DNA of 64,000 nucleotides, from positions 1 to 64,000 of the forward strand of contig NC_009361.1 in assembly GCF_000092065.1 (NCBI RefSeq). Reading direction: 5' to 3'. Shown piece after piece: positions 1 to 8,457 of this stretch; within the stretch, counting starts at the first letter, position 1, and each line of letters starts with the position of its first letter. Source of the stretch: Ostreococcus lucimarinus CCE9901. Lineage: Eukaryota > Chlorophyta > Mamiellophyceae > Mamiellales > Bathycoccaceae. The translations under genes and the position numbers were made by a program. The notes below the pieces were generated by a model that saw only the letters and a program-made list of their open reading frames with translations, ran no database searches and was not told where the DNA came from.

Positions 1-195
1 CCCTAAACCCTAAACCCTAAACCCTAAACCCTAAACCCTAAACCCTAAACCCTAAACCCTAAACCCTAAACCCTAAACCCTAAACCCTAAACCCTAAACC
101 CTAAACCCTAAACCCTAAACCCTAAACCCTAAACCCTAAACCCTAAACCCTAAACCCTAAACCCTAAACCCTAAACCCTAAACCCTAAACCCTAA
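1..195. repeat. Telomere, (CCCTAAA)n
   Basis: About 28 uninterrupted copies of the heptamer CCCTAAA run from the first base to 195 without a visible variant unit. This is the C-rich strand of the Arabidopsis-type telomere repeat TTTAGGG, read 5' to 3' into the chromosome, so base 1 is a true left chromosome end rather than an internal cut. The array stops abruptly at 195 and unique sequence follows. Confidence 0.99.
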
Positions 196-427
196 GCATG
201 AGGGAGGGAGGCGCTTCGGGAGAAGTGCCGTAACCGACCGACTAGCTAATACTTATTACACCTCACCCTAGGTTCTCTGCGTCGTACTGAGGCATGAAAA
301 GTCACGATCATTCGCATCCTTCCTGTGCACCTGCACGACACCCGACGGCCAGCACTCGTCGACCAGCACGGCACCGCAGACTTCCCCCTCGACGCTCCGG
401 ACGTCTCCGGACTAAAACCTAAAAATA
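196..427. other. Subtelomeric unique sequence, no gene seen
   Basis: This stretch lies between the telomere and the inverted-duplicated tail of the kelch gene. It has no credible coding region and no subtelomeric satellite. It ends in a short A-rich piece with telomere-like fragments (ctaaaacctaaaaatag), perhaps a decayed repeat. It probably holds the 3' flank of the kelch gene transcribed toward the telomere. Confidence 0.6.
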
Positions 428-595
428 GCGATATGGTGACGTGAGCGGTTTCCGCGAGCGTTTTCGTCAAAAACGCATCAAAACGTTCAATGGCTTGCAA
501 GAGGCGCTAGTCTACAAGCTATCGTGTCACACACCGCGCCTTTTTCGTTCAGACCGCCGTGGAGAAGCAAAAACACACGCTTCGACGATGGCGAC
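428..595 (+). repeat. 168-bp perfect inverted duplication, copy A
   Basis: Bases 428-595 are identical, by direct comparison, to the reverse complement of 8184-8351. The copy covers the last 36 codons and stop of the ACBP-kelch gene plus 59 bases beyond it. The tail here reads as a natural kelch blade (phenylalanine and leucines followed by HGG), so this copy is probably the source and the inner copy the derivative. Confidence 0.97.
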
Positions 596-2088
596 ACCAC
601 GGCGCTCGCCGACATACCTTCCTTGCCAATTAGAGCGCACGACTCCGCGAAGAGCGTCCACCGACACTTTCGCTCGTCCACGCACGCTCGTAAATCGAAC
701 GTGTACGCATCCTGGGTTGCGTTTTCGTTATCGCCACCACCAATGACGAACCACTGATTTCCAATCGCTACGGACGCGTGCGCCGCGCGAGGCGATGGGC
801 GATCACCGTCTTCGTTGTCGCCATCGACAGTTCCCCACTCGCCCTTGACGACGTCGTACACGTCGACTGCGCCGCAATCGCATAACTCATTGCCAGTCGA
901 ACCGCCGCAAACGAGCAAATATCGTTCGTCGACACTCGTCGCTGCGTGCGAACTTCGTGGACGCGTCCCATTCGCTAATTTCTTCCACACCGTCGTCGTC
1001 GGTGTGAACTCCCAAAGTTCATCTAAGTCGTCTCCCGTCTTCGCGTCGACGCCGCCGAAGATGAAAATTCGATCGCCGATCGCAGTCGAAGTGTGACCGG
1101 ATCGCGCACGCGGAGGCGTTGAAACCTCATCGCTTGTTTCACAACGCACGTGCGTCCACTTGAAATCTTTCGACGCGTAATCGGCGGTCAAATCAATGGC
1201 GCTCACCGTGAGACTGTACACACCGTCGACGTCGCAGTCATCCGCTGATTTCCCTCTAAAGGCGTACAGTTTCGATCCTATCGTCGCGCTCGCCGCGCCC
1301 GCGCACGTCGACCCAGGCCACTGCAATTTGCGTTCGGCCCACGCACCCGTGGCCAGGTCGAACGCCCACAAATCACCGAGTAATCGCGAGCGTGAGCCTC
1401 GACCGTGCGAGAAGAAGATGGTGTCGCCGTCCACCACAGCGGACATATGTCCAGACCGCGCGCGTGGTGAGACCTTGCTCAGGATTGGAAGTCTCACAAA
1501 CTCATCGTCCGCCGCGCTGGCGAACATTTCATCTAAAAACGCCGTCGGTCCCGTGGAGGAATTGAACGCGAGCGCGCGGCGAGCGTCCTTCGTCTGCGCC
1601 AGTCGCGCCGATTCCCCTAGTGCCCCGCTCGCTAACGCGCGATAATACTCCAGCGCGCACTCTTTCGCCGTCGCAATCATCGCTCGTTTCTGTTTTTCGC
1701 TCATACCTCGCACGAGCATGTCAAACCAATCGGCGTATCTCGAACTTATCACTTCGCAATACAGCTCCATCGCGCGCTCTGGGCTAATATTCCCCAGCAT
1801 GCTCCACGCGTCGTACGCCAGCGCGCCCGCGGGATCCCACAAATCCCACGGTCGCGTTCCTTGACACGGTCCACGCGACGCTTGTCGCTCCAGCGCGTCC
1901 AGGAGCAAGGTTTTGTCCTCGTCAAACAGCACCGCGTCCTCAACGCCATCGGCATCGTGCGCGCGCGACATCGCCTGTCGACCCATGGTGACTATGGCGT
2001 CGAGCTTGGCGGCGGCATTGTTGGATGTCGAAGCGCTCGCGCGCGCGCGGAACGCGCACGCGAGATAAAACCGTTCAGGACCGCGCAT
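487..2088 (-). CDS. Acyl-CoA-binding domain plus kelch-repeat protein
   Basis: The predicted protein has about 533 residues. The first 130 resemble an acyl-CoA-binding domain: ERFYLACAFR at the start, then GPCQGTRPWDLWDPAG and AYDAWSMLGNISPERAMELY, the W..L.NMS.EEAM region of ACBPs. Kelch blades with GG pairs and RSGH/RSSHA motifs follow (for example HTSTAIGDRIFIFGG). The order matches plant ACBP4/ACBP5, cytosolic proteins that bind acyl-CoA esters and scaffold through the kelch propeller. The methionine at 2088 is preferred because homology begins there; an in-frame ATG at 2250 would run into the divergent methyltransferase gene. The final blade lies in the 168-base inverted duplication. Acyl-CoA binding is inferred from family resemblance. 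Confidence 0.82.
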   Translation of the reverse strand: MRGPERFYLACAFRARASASTSNNAAAKLDAIVTMGRQAMSRAHDADGVEDAVLFDEDKTLLLDALERQASRGPCQGTRPWDLWDPAGALAYDAWSMLGNISPERAMELYCEVISSRYADWFDMLVRGMSEKQKRAMIATAKECALEYYRALASGALGESARLAQTKDARRALAFNSSTGPTAFLDEMFASAADDEFVRLPILSKVSPRARSGHMSAVVDGDTIFFSHGRGSRSRLLGDLWAFDLATGAWAERKLQWPGSTCAGAASATIGSKLYAFRGKSADDCDVDGVYSLTVSAIDLTADYASKDFKWTHVRCETSDEVSTPPRARSGHTSTAIGDRIFIFGGVDAKTGDDLDELWEFTPTTTVWKKLANGTRPRSSHAATSVDERYLLVCGGSTGNELCDCGAVDVYDVVKGEWGTVDGDNEDGDRPSPRAAHASVAIGNQWFVIGGGDNENATQDAYTFDLRACVDERKCRWTLFAESCALIGKEGMSASAVVSPSSKRVFLLLHGGLNEKGAVCDTIACRLAPLASH

Positions 2089-2108
2089 GGGAGGCGCGAG
2101 ATGACGCG

Positions 2109-3278
2109 ATGCGGTTGGTCCGCGAACGGTCGTTCGGGACGACCGTGCCTCTCGCGCGGTTCGCCGCACACGATGGCGCCGCGAACGTCGATATCGACGA
2201 GATGAACGACGACGAACCGCGAAACGCCTTCGAGCGCGCAGCGCGCTCACTCGAGTGTCCTTGGTACGTGGCGATGATGCGCGACGCAGAAACTACGCTC
2301 GACGACCTCGCGAAAAGTGTCGAGAACGACGAGAACGAGGACGACGCTTTCAGAACGAAAGCAATTTCTGCGCTCTCCGACATCGGCGTGGAGACGAAAG
2401 ACACGATGGCAATCGTGGATCACGTGCTTTCATCGCGCGCGCGCGCGCGTGCGCCCGCGATGGCGGTGACGCACGGCGACGCTCGAGACGTCATAAAGCG
2501 CACGCGCGGAGGCATTTATGACGAATCTTTTCTCAGCGCGATCGAGCCGCTGTATGATTTACACATGGGCGCGGAAAATATGGGACCTTTGTTGTACGCA
2601 ATCGCTCGGTTTTGTAAGCCCGCGCACGTGTTGGAAGTTGGCGCAGGGTACACGAGCATCTTTTTGCTCCAAGCGATGCGAGACAACGCCGATGAAATTG
2701 CGACGTATCGAGCGATGATTCAGCGTCAGGAGGCGCGCATCGGCGACGTTCCTTGGACAGCACCTGATTATGACTATGAAAAGCTCGACGCGTCAACTCT
2801 TCACATCGTCGACAACTGCGCGCACGAGCATACTACGGCGCATCGAGTGAAAGAGGTTGCTCAGGCGCTGGGGTGCGAATCGTTTTTGCGCGTCCACGTC
2901 TGCGATGCGTTCGACAGCGAGCTACCAAGCACGTTGGCCGTTCCAGATGTCAAGTACTTCGACCTGTTGTGGATCGACTTAGGCGCCGCAAACCGCATCG
3001 AAGGCTTCTTCGACGCCTGGTGGAGTCGAGTGAATCCATGCGGTGGTTTCGTCGTCGTGCACTCGACGCTGACAAATACGCTGTCGCGTAAATGGCTGGA
3101 AAAGATGCGAAAGCTCGCCCGAGACGGGGGTCGCGACGCCGAGACTGGAGCATCGCCTTACGGGGAGTTCGTCACTGTGAGTTTCCTGGAACCGCATAAG
3201 ATGTTCCAAAACTCGTGCTCGTTTTTCCAACGACGCCAAAGCTCGTGGACCGAACGCACCTTGACGAAGTATCCATAG
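2109..3278 (+). CDS. Class I SAM-dependent methyltransferase-like protein
   Basis: The protein has about 389 residues. The central part carries a methyltransferase motif I, HVLEVGAGYTSIFLLQAM, and a later acidic strand KYFDLLWIDLG resembling motif IV of O-methyltransferases. GGFVVVHSTLTNTLSRKWLE follows, as in the motif V/VI region. The first 140 residues are helical and unassigned. The substrate cannot be told from the sequence. Start choice: an in-frame ATG at 2025 exists but lies inside the divergent kelch gene; the ATG at 2109 is 20 bases from the opposing start at 2088. The gene converges on the amine-oxidase gene, whose stop is at 3352. Confidence 0.7.
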   Translation: MRLVRERSFGTTVPLARFAAHDGAANVDIDEMNDDEPRNAFERAARSLECPWYVAMMRDAETTLDDLAKSVENDENEDDAFRTKAISALSDIGVETKDTMAIVDHVLSSRARARAPAMAVTHGDARDVIKRTRGGIYDESFLSAIEPLYDLHMGAENMGPLLYAIARFCKPAHVLEVGAGYTSIFLLQAMRDNADEIATYRAMIQRQEARIGDVPWTAPDYDYEKLDASTLHIVDNCAHEHTTAHRVKEVAQALGCESFLRVHVCDAFDSELPSTLAVPDVKYFDLLWIDLGAANRIEGFFDAWWSRVNPCGGFVVVHSTLTNTLSRKWLEKMRKLARDGGRDAETGASPYGEFVTVSFLEPHKMFQNSCSFFQRRQSSWTERTLTKYP

Positions 3279-3351
3279 CGTAGCTTAGCGTAGGCATAGT
3301 TCGAATAACGGTACATTTTGTTTTCCTATATTTTCCATTCTAGAACATGAT

Positions 3352-6300
3352 CTACATTTTGCTCTCGTCGCTATATTTGCACCCTTCTTTCGCGAGGTAA
3401 GTGTTCCAAACGCCGCCGTCCGCGCATTCCCACAGGCTATTGTCCTCCACAATCGGCATGCTCACCGAAGGAACTTTACGCCAGACGCTACACTTGTGGC
3501 ACTGTTTCCAGTTCACCTCTTCGTCCTCTTGCATGCCCGCGTCGCCGCCGACGATTTTGCTTACGTCAATGTCAACGTTGCCGAGGCTGAGAATGTTCAC
3601 CGCGGCGGCGTTGCCAGTGACGACTGCACCGTGCACACATTGCGGTCCAGTAATTGAACACGCCTCTCCGGCGAAGTAAAGCCGTCCATCGTGCTCTGGA
3701 GCGGCCAAAGCCTCGACGTCGAGAACAGTCGTGCCGGTGCGCGCATACGAATACGCGCCAAAAGAGTGCTCGTCGTTTCCCCAGTTCGTGACGATGTAGT
3801 CATCTGGCACAGGAAGTGACTTCAACCGAAACATCTTCTGCAACACTCGACAAACGCCGCGAACAATTTCAAGTTCATCTTTACCGTCGAAGTCGTGCGC
3901 GTACGGCGGGGCGACATGCGCTAACAGGGTGTGTTTTTTGCCGTACGCGTCTAAATTCAGAAAGCGATAACGTGGATCGGTGACTTGGAAGAATTTCGAC
4001 TTCGGCCAAAACATTTCTTTGAAGCGCATGTAAACCTTATTTTCGGTACCCATTCCTATGCGTTGAATCGCGCGCAACTTTTGATCGCTCAACGGCGGCG
4101 TGAACTCGATGCGATTCTTTTTTAGGACACCCAGTGGCACGGTGACAACGACGTAATCGCACGGATGCTGCGTCCCGTTTGTGCACGTAACACAGTATGA
4201 CTTCTGCTTTGCCTTGATCTGTTGTCCAAACTCGTTCATGAAAGATGTCTCGTCGACTTTCACACGATTGACGACGTGCTCATACTTGATATCGAGCGCG
4301 CCATCTTTCTCCCCAATTAATCGATCTATGAGCAGGTCTTTGTATCCATTCACGACCATGCCGTCAGAAAAATCTAACTGTTTGTTTTCCACCTTGCCCG
4401 GCGGCCGTTTTACGGCGGAGTCCACTGTGGACGCGTCACTTTCGCTTTCGACATATGATGTTTCATTTGCGTTGACTGGCCCATCAGGGGCGAGAATGTC
4501 TCTGATTTCGTCTTGCACATTTCGCTCGAAGACGAAGGACAACTCTCGCATAGGCGCAACGAACGCCCAAGTGATTACTGGTATCGAATCATACACTGGT
4601 TTCACCTTTTCAAAACGTTTCTTCCCGTTAAGTAAAGAGTTCACGATTTGGTTCGTCGCGTAGTTGAAGGCGTCTTCCAAGGAGCAATCAGAATTTTCCT
4701 CGATTTCATCGTAACCTCTCGCCGACGGCGACGCGATAAAATGCTGCGCCTGTAACTGTTCGTTTTGTGTGCTTTTTATCGGCACGCACAGCGACCGCTC
4801 AATGTCCTCGGCATTTTTAATAAACATTATTTCAGTCGCCTTGCGCGAGATTTGAAACGCCTGCGCAACGTCTTGTTCTTTCACGCGTCCGCCCTCGGCG
4901 TTATACCACGACGACTTTTCTCCCCATCCAGCGCTGTAACCGCCACCTGCCGTGTTGAGCGCGACTTTATGCTTCTTGGCAATCGCATACACAGGATTGT
5001 AATCGTGGCAACCATGAATGAACGATGCACCGAGATCAACCTGCACGCTCGGTAAGCCCGCGCTCGCCATCTCCCGCATTTCAACGGTGTTGCAGCGCCC
5101 ACCTGGTCGGCTGCGCGACTCTAAAACAACTACGGATGCACCATGATTTTTCAAACTTCTCGCCGCAGCCAGTCCAGCCGGACCGGCACCGACGACGACG
5201 ATAACTGGTGACGGGTTTCCGCCCCACGGCACGTTGACCGGTTTCGCTGGCTTTTCCTCGATTCGTTTCTTCGGTACAGGCTTTTTGACCGCGTCGTTGA
5301 CGTCGCACTTCTTCTTGGTTGCCTTTGTTTCCAAGTCATCAGCAGAAAGCTTACGTTTGGGTGTCACCGGTTTCGATTTGATGACCTTCATCGTCGTCGA
5401 CGCCAACGCATCTTTCGGAACACCATTTTCGACCACCACCGCTGACACCGTCGTCGTCAACTCCGGAAGAGTTGAAGGGACATCCAGCCGCTGACCTCCC
5501 TCGTCATATACTCGCTTCCACCTTTTTCGCAAATCTTTTGCGTAGACGCGAGCTCGGTCGAGGTATCTTCTTATGGATTCGTTAGAGCGTAAACGATTCA
5601 TGTGTGTGCCTATCTCGACTTCACCAGTCGCCGAGCAGTTCGTAAACTTGAGTTTCTCTCCGGTGGTGCGATCGATTCTGATGAACGCTTTATCAATGTT
5701 CTGTGGATTATCCTTGCGCGCTTGCGCGAAAACGTACACGTCGCCATCCCACCACGTAATTCTATTGAGCGGTGCGTCAAATTCCTCGTTCGTCTCGAGC
5801 ACGTCGTGCAGCGGTTTCGGCGGTAGCGCTGGCGCCAAGACTCTGAAGTACTGCCTCTTCTTCATCAACTCGGTCGATGTCTTACCGGCGTTCTTCACCA
5901 ACACCATGCGATCGCACGTCTCTCGTAAGGTCTTCGCGTCAGTGTGAATCGCGTAGCGCGCGCAGTTCGAGGGTGGAAGCAACAAAACTCGATTGGAATT
6001 GAGCAATCGAACGGCGCGTAGTTTCGCGTCTGACACCTTCTTGACGTACTCCTTCGCATCCAAAAGCACTCCCGGTATCAACTCGCCGTCAAATTCGTCT
6101 GCTATACTCACCGCGCACCACTTGGCGCTCGCTACTTTCGCTGTCTTCGTCTTCGCTACTTTCGCTGTCTTCGTCTTCGCCGCGTTCGCTGTCTTCGTCT
6201 TCGCCGCGTTCGCTGTCTTCGTCTTCGCCGCGTTCGCTTGGCTCGGGCGCATCTCGCAATCACTGAATTTCACGTCATGTCGCTTCCTCGCGGGCGGTAA

Positions 6301-6399
6301 AGGCGCGATGACGTCTTCTTCGTTGTCGTCGTCGTCGTCAACCGCCGGCATGTGAGACTCCCGTGAGATTCCTCGAGCGCTTGCCGCGTGGTTCGACAA
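3352..6399 (-). CDS. FAD amine oxidase (LSD1/polyamine oxidase family) with C-terminal CW zinc finger
   Basis: This is a protein of 1015 residues (999 if it starts at 6351). The N-terminus has an acidic run, a tandem KTKTA repeat and a region of unknown fold rich in W, K and R (about 95-320). A basic linker with NLS-like stretches follows. The FAD-binding fold begins near 398 with VIVVVGAGPAGLAAARS and SRPGGRCNT. The catalytic domain contains GTENKVYMRF, placing a lysine where LSD1-type oxidases have the flavin-contacting Lys, and ends with LYFAGEA. Residues about 960-1012 form a CW domain (WKQCHKCSVWRKV, LWEC, C). CW domains read methylated H3K4, so a nuclear demethylase is likely. No SWIRM or tower insert is evident; a polyamine-oxidase activity is the alternative. 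Confidence 0.85.
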   Translation of the reverse strand: MSNHAASARGISRESHMPAVDDDDDNEEDVIAPLPPARKRHDVKFSDCEMRPSQANAAKTKTANAAKTKTANAAKTKTAKVAKTKTAKVASAKWCAVSIADEFDGELIPGVLLDAKEYVKKVSDAKLRAVRLLNSNRVLLLPPSNCARYAIHTDAKTLRETCDRMVLVKNAGKTSTELMKKRQYFRVLAPALPPKPLHDVLETNEEFDAPLNRITWWDGDVYVFAQARKDNPQNIDKAFIRIDRTTGEKLKFTNCSATGEVEIGTHMNRLRSNESIRRYLDRARVYAKDLRKRWKRVYDEGGQRLDVPSTLPELTTTVSAVVVENGVPKDALASTTMKVIKSKPVTPKRKLSADDLETKATKKKCDVNDAVKKPVPKKRIEEKPAKPVNVPWGGNPSPVIVVVGAGPAGLAAARSLKNHGASVVVLESRSRPGGRCNTVEMREMASAGLPSVQVDLGASFIHGCHDYNPVYAIAKKHKVALNTAGGGYSAGWGEKSSWYNAEGGRVKEQDVAQAFQISRKATEIMFIKNAEDIERSLCVPIKSTQNEQLQAQHFIASPSARGYDEIEENSDCSLEDAFNYATNQIVNSLLNGKKRFEKVKPVYDSIPVITWAFVAPMRELSFVFERNVQDEIRDILAPDGPVNANETSYVESESDASTVDSAVKRPPGKVENKQLDFSDGMVVNGYKDLLIDRLIGEKDGALDIKYEHVVNRVKVDETSFMNEFGQQIKAKQKSYCVTCTNGTQHPCDYVVVTVPLGVLKKNRIEFTPPLSDQKLRAIQRIGMGTENKVYMRFKEMFWPKSKFFQVTDPRYRFLNLDAYGKKHTLLAHVAPPYAHDFDGKDELEIVRGVCRVLQKMFRLKSLPVPDDYIVTNWGNDEHSFGAYSYARTGTTVLDVEALAAPEHDGRLYFAGEACSITGPQCVHGAVVTGNAAAVNILSLGNVDIDVSKIVGGDAGMQEDEEVNWKQCHKCSVWRKVPSVSMPIVEDNSLWECADGGVWNTYLAKEGCKYSDESKM
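6131..6237. repeat. 24-bp coding minisatellite (KTKTA repeat)
   Basis: Four full units of 24 bases and a partial fifth lie inside the amine-oxidase gene. They encode four copies of an eight-residue unit, KTKTANAA or KTKTAKVA. Units 1-2 share one variant (gctact) and units 3-4 another (gccgcg), which suggests stepwise duplication. The repeat adds a lysine/threonine-rich, histone-tail-like or DNA-binding-like stretch. Confidence 0.9.
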
Positions 6400-6592
6400 C
6401 GCGACCGCGATCGCGCCGCGACTGTCAGGTGCGTTCGGTCGACTCCGTCGCAGTCCGTTCGCGCGTGCGCCCAGCGTCGACGCAGAGCGGCGCGCGCGTT
6501 GACGAACTTGGCCCGGCGCGCGAGCGCCCCGCTGTGCGGCCGTTCGCCACTCGACGTCGCTCGTCGTGTCGAGTCAAGGTCGTGGTGTCTCG

Positions 6593-7945
6593 ATGCGACA
6601 TGGCGACGCCAAGGTGGCGTTCGTGAGCGACAATCCAGGGACGTCGTACGGTGAAGTCAACGCCGTGGTGTTCGTCGTCCTCGTCGCCGCGTGGGCGTGC
6701 GTCACAGTTCGCGAACGATGCAAGTCATGGGCGTCGACGTCGACGAAGACGACGCTTTTAGTGGGTACAGAGACGGCGATGCTCGCCTTGGCGACTTTGG
6801 CGAGCATGTTTGCGGTGACGAAGGCCTTGGCCGTGGCCTGCGCCGTGGCGGGAGGCTGCTTCTTGTACTGGGCTTGTAATGCGCGCCCAGCGCTGGGAAG
6901 CCGCGCCAACAGCGCCGCGTTTACTTGCGAAGATGCGCTCACGCTGTACAGGTTTACGCTCGCTATGATGACCGTCGTCGCCATCTTGGCCGTAGACTTT
7001 ACCCTCTTTCCTCGACGTTTGGGCAAGACGGAGACGTACGGTGTGTCCCTCATGGACGTCGGCGCCGGTTCGTTCGTATTTTCTTCGAGCGTCGTCTCGC
7101 GATTCGCTCGAGGCAAGGAAAAGCGAAACTTGCGCGCGAGTCGGCGTAAAGTGATGCAAGTCATGCTGTTGGGTTTAGCCAGGCTTGCGATCACGACCAT
7201 GATCGGGTATCACTCCGTCGAGACCGAGTACGGACGGCACTGGAATTTCTTCTTCACTCTCGCCGTCATTCAAGTGTGTGCGGACACGCTTCCAATCGCA
7301 GCGCACAGGGCGTTGCCCTTCGGTTTATTGATTTCGTTCGCGTATCAGTACGTGTTATCCTGTCACGGCTTGAGCGCTTGGATCCTGCAAGCCCCCGATG
7401 TGCGATCGCACGAGTCCGAGACGAATGTCCTGACAAGGTTCGTCTCGATGAACCGAGAAGGCGTCTCGAGCGCGTGCGGTGGGTACTTTGCGATCCATCT
7501 CATAGCGGCGCATCTCGGCAACGCGCTCTCGAAACCGGTGTTGAACTTTTCAAGGTGGCTACAAACGATGGCGATCGTGACCTGTGCTTTTTGGTTTGCG
7601 GCCATCGCATCTCACGCGTATGTCGAACCAACATCAAGGCGCGCTGGGAACGCAGCGTACGTGCTCTGGATCGTCGCCTTCAATCTGCAAGTCATCATTG
7701 TTTATGTTTGTATGACGTGGTTTGCGCGAAGCGCGAACGGACGGGGGAAGTGCGACATTCCGGTATTGGCGAGCGCGATCAATCGTCGACAACTTTTCGT
7801 GTTCGTCGTCGGAAACGCTCTGACTGGGCTGACGAATTTGGCAGTGGACACGATAAATGCCGACGCTAACACGGCTTGGGGAGTGATGTCGCTGTACTTG
7901 TCGGCGATTAGCATAGTTGCGCTCGCGATGGATCGTAGAAAATGA
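6593..7945 (+). CDS. PIGW: GPI-anchor inositol acyltransferase (PIG-W/GWT1)
   Basis: This is a polytopic membrane protein of about 450 residues with some 12-13 hydrophobic segments. The signature GVSLMDVGAGSFVFSS near residue 150 is the most conserved block of the PIG-W/GWT1 family. The N-terminus KVAFVSDNPGTSYGEV matches the family opening KEAFVSN..GTS. The enzyme acylates the inositol of glucosaminyl-phosphatidylinositol in the ER during GPI-anchor assembly. An in-frame ATG at 6566 is possible; the one at 6593 sits closer to the homologous start. The stop codon overlaps the ATG of a short downstream frame. Confidence 0.9.
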   Translation: MRHGDAKVAFVSDNPGTSYGEVNAVVFVVLVAAWACVTVRERCKSWASTSTKTTLLVGTETAMLALATLASMFAVTKALAVACAVAGGCFLYWACNARPALGSRANSAAFTCEDALTLYRFTLAMMTVVAILAVDFTLFPRRLGKTETYGVSLMDVGAGSFVFSSSVVSRFARGKEKRNLRASRRKVMQVMLLGLARLAITTMIGYHSVETEYGRHWNFFFTLAVIQVCADTLPIAAHRALPFGLLISFAYQYVLSCHGLSAWILQAPDVRSHESETNVLTRFVSMNREGVSSACGGYFAIHLIAAHLGNALSKPVLNFSRWLQTMAIVTCAFWFAAIASHAYVEPTSRRAGNAAYVLWIVAFNLQVIIVYVCMTWFARSANGRGKCDIPVLASAINRRQLFVFVVGNALTGLTNLAVDTINADANTAWGVMSLYLSAISIVALAMDRRK

Positions 7946-8115
7946 TTTGCAGATTCGCGAAGCAGTACAGCGTTCCGCGCGATGAGCACGTCGCCGTCGA
8001 CGTGCGTCGTTCGTGCGTCGACGGAGGGCGCACGATCGAGTATGACGTCGCGTATCTCCCGTGCGACGTCGCCGTCGACGCCGCGCGAGCGAGGCTCGCG
8101 AAACCAACGAATTGA
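7942..8115 (+). CDS. Hypothetical 57-residue frame overlapping the PIG-W stop
   Basis: The ATG at 7942 overlaps the PIG-W stop (aATGA). The frame encodes 57 residues rich in V, D, R and C, with codon use like neighbouring genes (GTC GCC GTC GAC). It ends at TGA 8113-8115. The same frame reopens at 8128 after a TAG and runs into the duplicated kelch tail, ending at 8292. It may be a real small protein, the first exon of a larger gene, or a decayed gene. I do not recognise the protein. No ACTGAC branch motif with a good acceptor lies between the two blocks. Confidence 0.3.
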   Translation: MICRFAKQYSVPRDEHVAVDVRRSCVDGGRTIEYDVAYLPCDVAVDAARARLAKPTN

Positions 8116-8127
8116 CGTAGCGGATAG

Positions 8128-8292
8128 AACGTAGCGGTGAAACTGAATTTGGAAGATGTTGGAATGCAAAACGATTCACCCACGTCGCCATCGTCGAAGC
8201 GTGTGTTTTTGCTTCTCCACGGCGGTCTGAACGAAAAAGGCGCGGTGTGTGACACGATAGCTTGTAGACTAGCGCCTCTTGCAAGCCATTGA
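8128..8292 (+). pseudogene. Open block ending in a captured kelch C-terminal tail
   Basis: The frame is open from the codon after TAG 8125-8127 to TGA 8290-8292. The first 18 or so codons are unique; the last 36 are the inverted copy of the ACBP-kelch C-terminus. It has no convincing start of its own apart from an internal ATG at about 8164. It is in phase with the 57-residue frame upstream, separated by TGA and TAG twelve bases apart. It could be a broken gene with an acquired 3' end, or an exon whose splice sites I cannot identify. Confidence 0.35.
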
Positions 8293-8351
8293 ACGTTTTG
8301 ATGCGTTTTTGACGAAAACGCTCGCGGAAACCGCTCACGTCACCATATCGC
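8184..8351 (-). repeat. 168-bp perfect inverted duplication, copy B
   Basis: This is the reverse complement of 428-595 with no mismatch. It carries the final 36 codons of the kelch gene, its stop and 59 bases of downstream flank, now on the plus strand. The flanks on both sides are unrelated to those of copy A, so the duplicated unit is exactly this segment. Absence of any difference implies a recent event or continuing gene conversion between the copies. Confidence 0.97.
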
Positions 8352-8457
8352 GACGCGCTACTGGGGAGCGCGTGCGGTGGCGCCGCGATAAAGCGCACGA
8401 ATCGTAGGCCGTAACTCGCGTTCGATCGCACGCCGAAGCACGACGCGACGCGTCGAC

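Noticed and set aside
1-195. Direct repeats as a CRISPR-like array
   Set aside because: The unit is a seven-base telomere repeat with no spacers.
5925-6108. Possible in-frame intron in the amine-oxidase gene (GTGAGT donor, ACTGAC near 5938)
   Set aside because: The intervening residues look like ordinary folded protein and the acceptor is poor; ACTGAC there encodes HTD. RNA-seq would settle it.
8113-8127. TGA at 8113 as a second selenocysteine codon
   Set aside because: A TAG follows 12 bases later in frame, so recoding would not give a longer protein, and no SECIS was seen.
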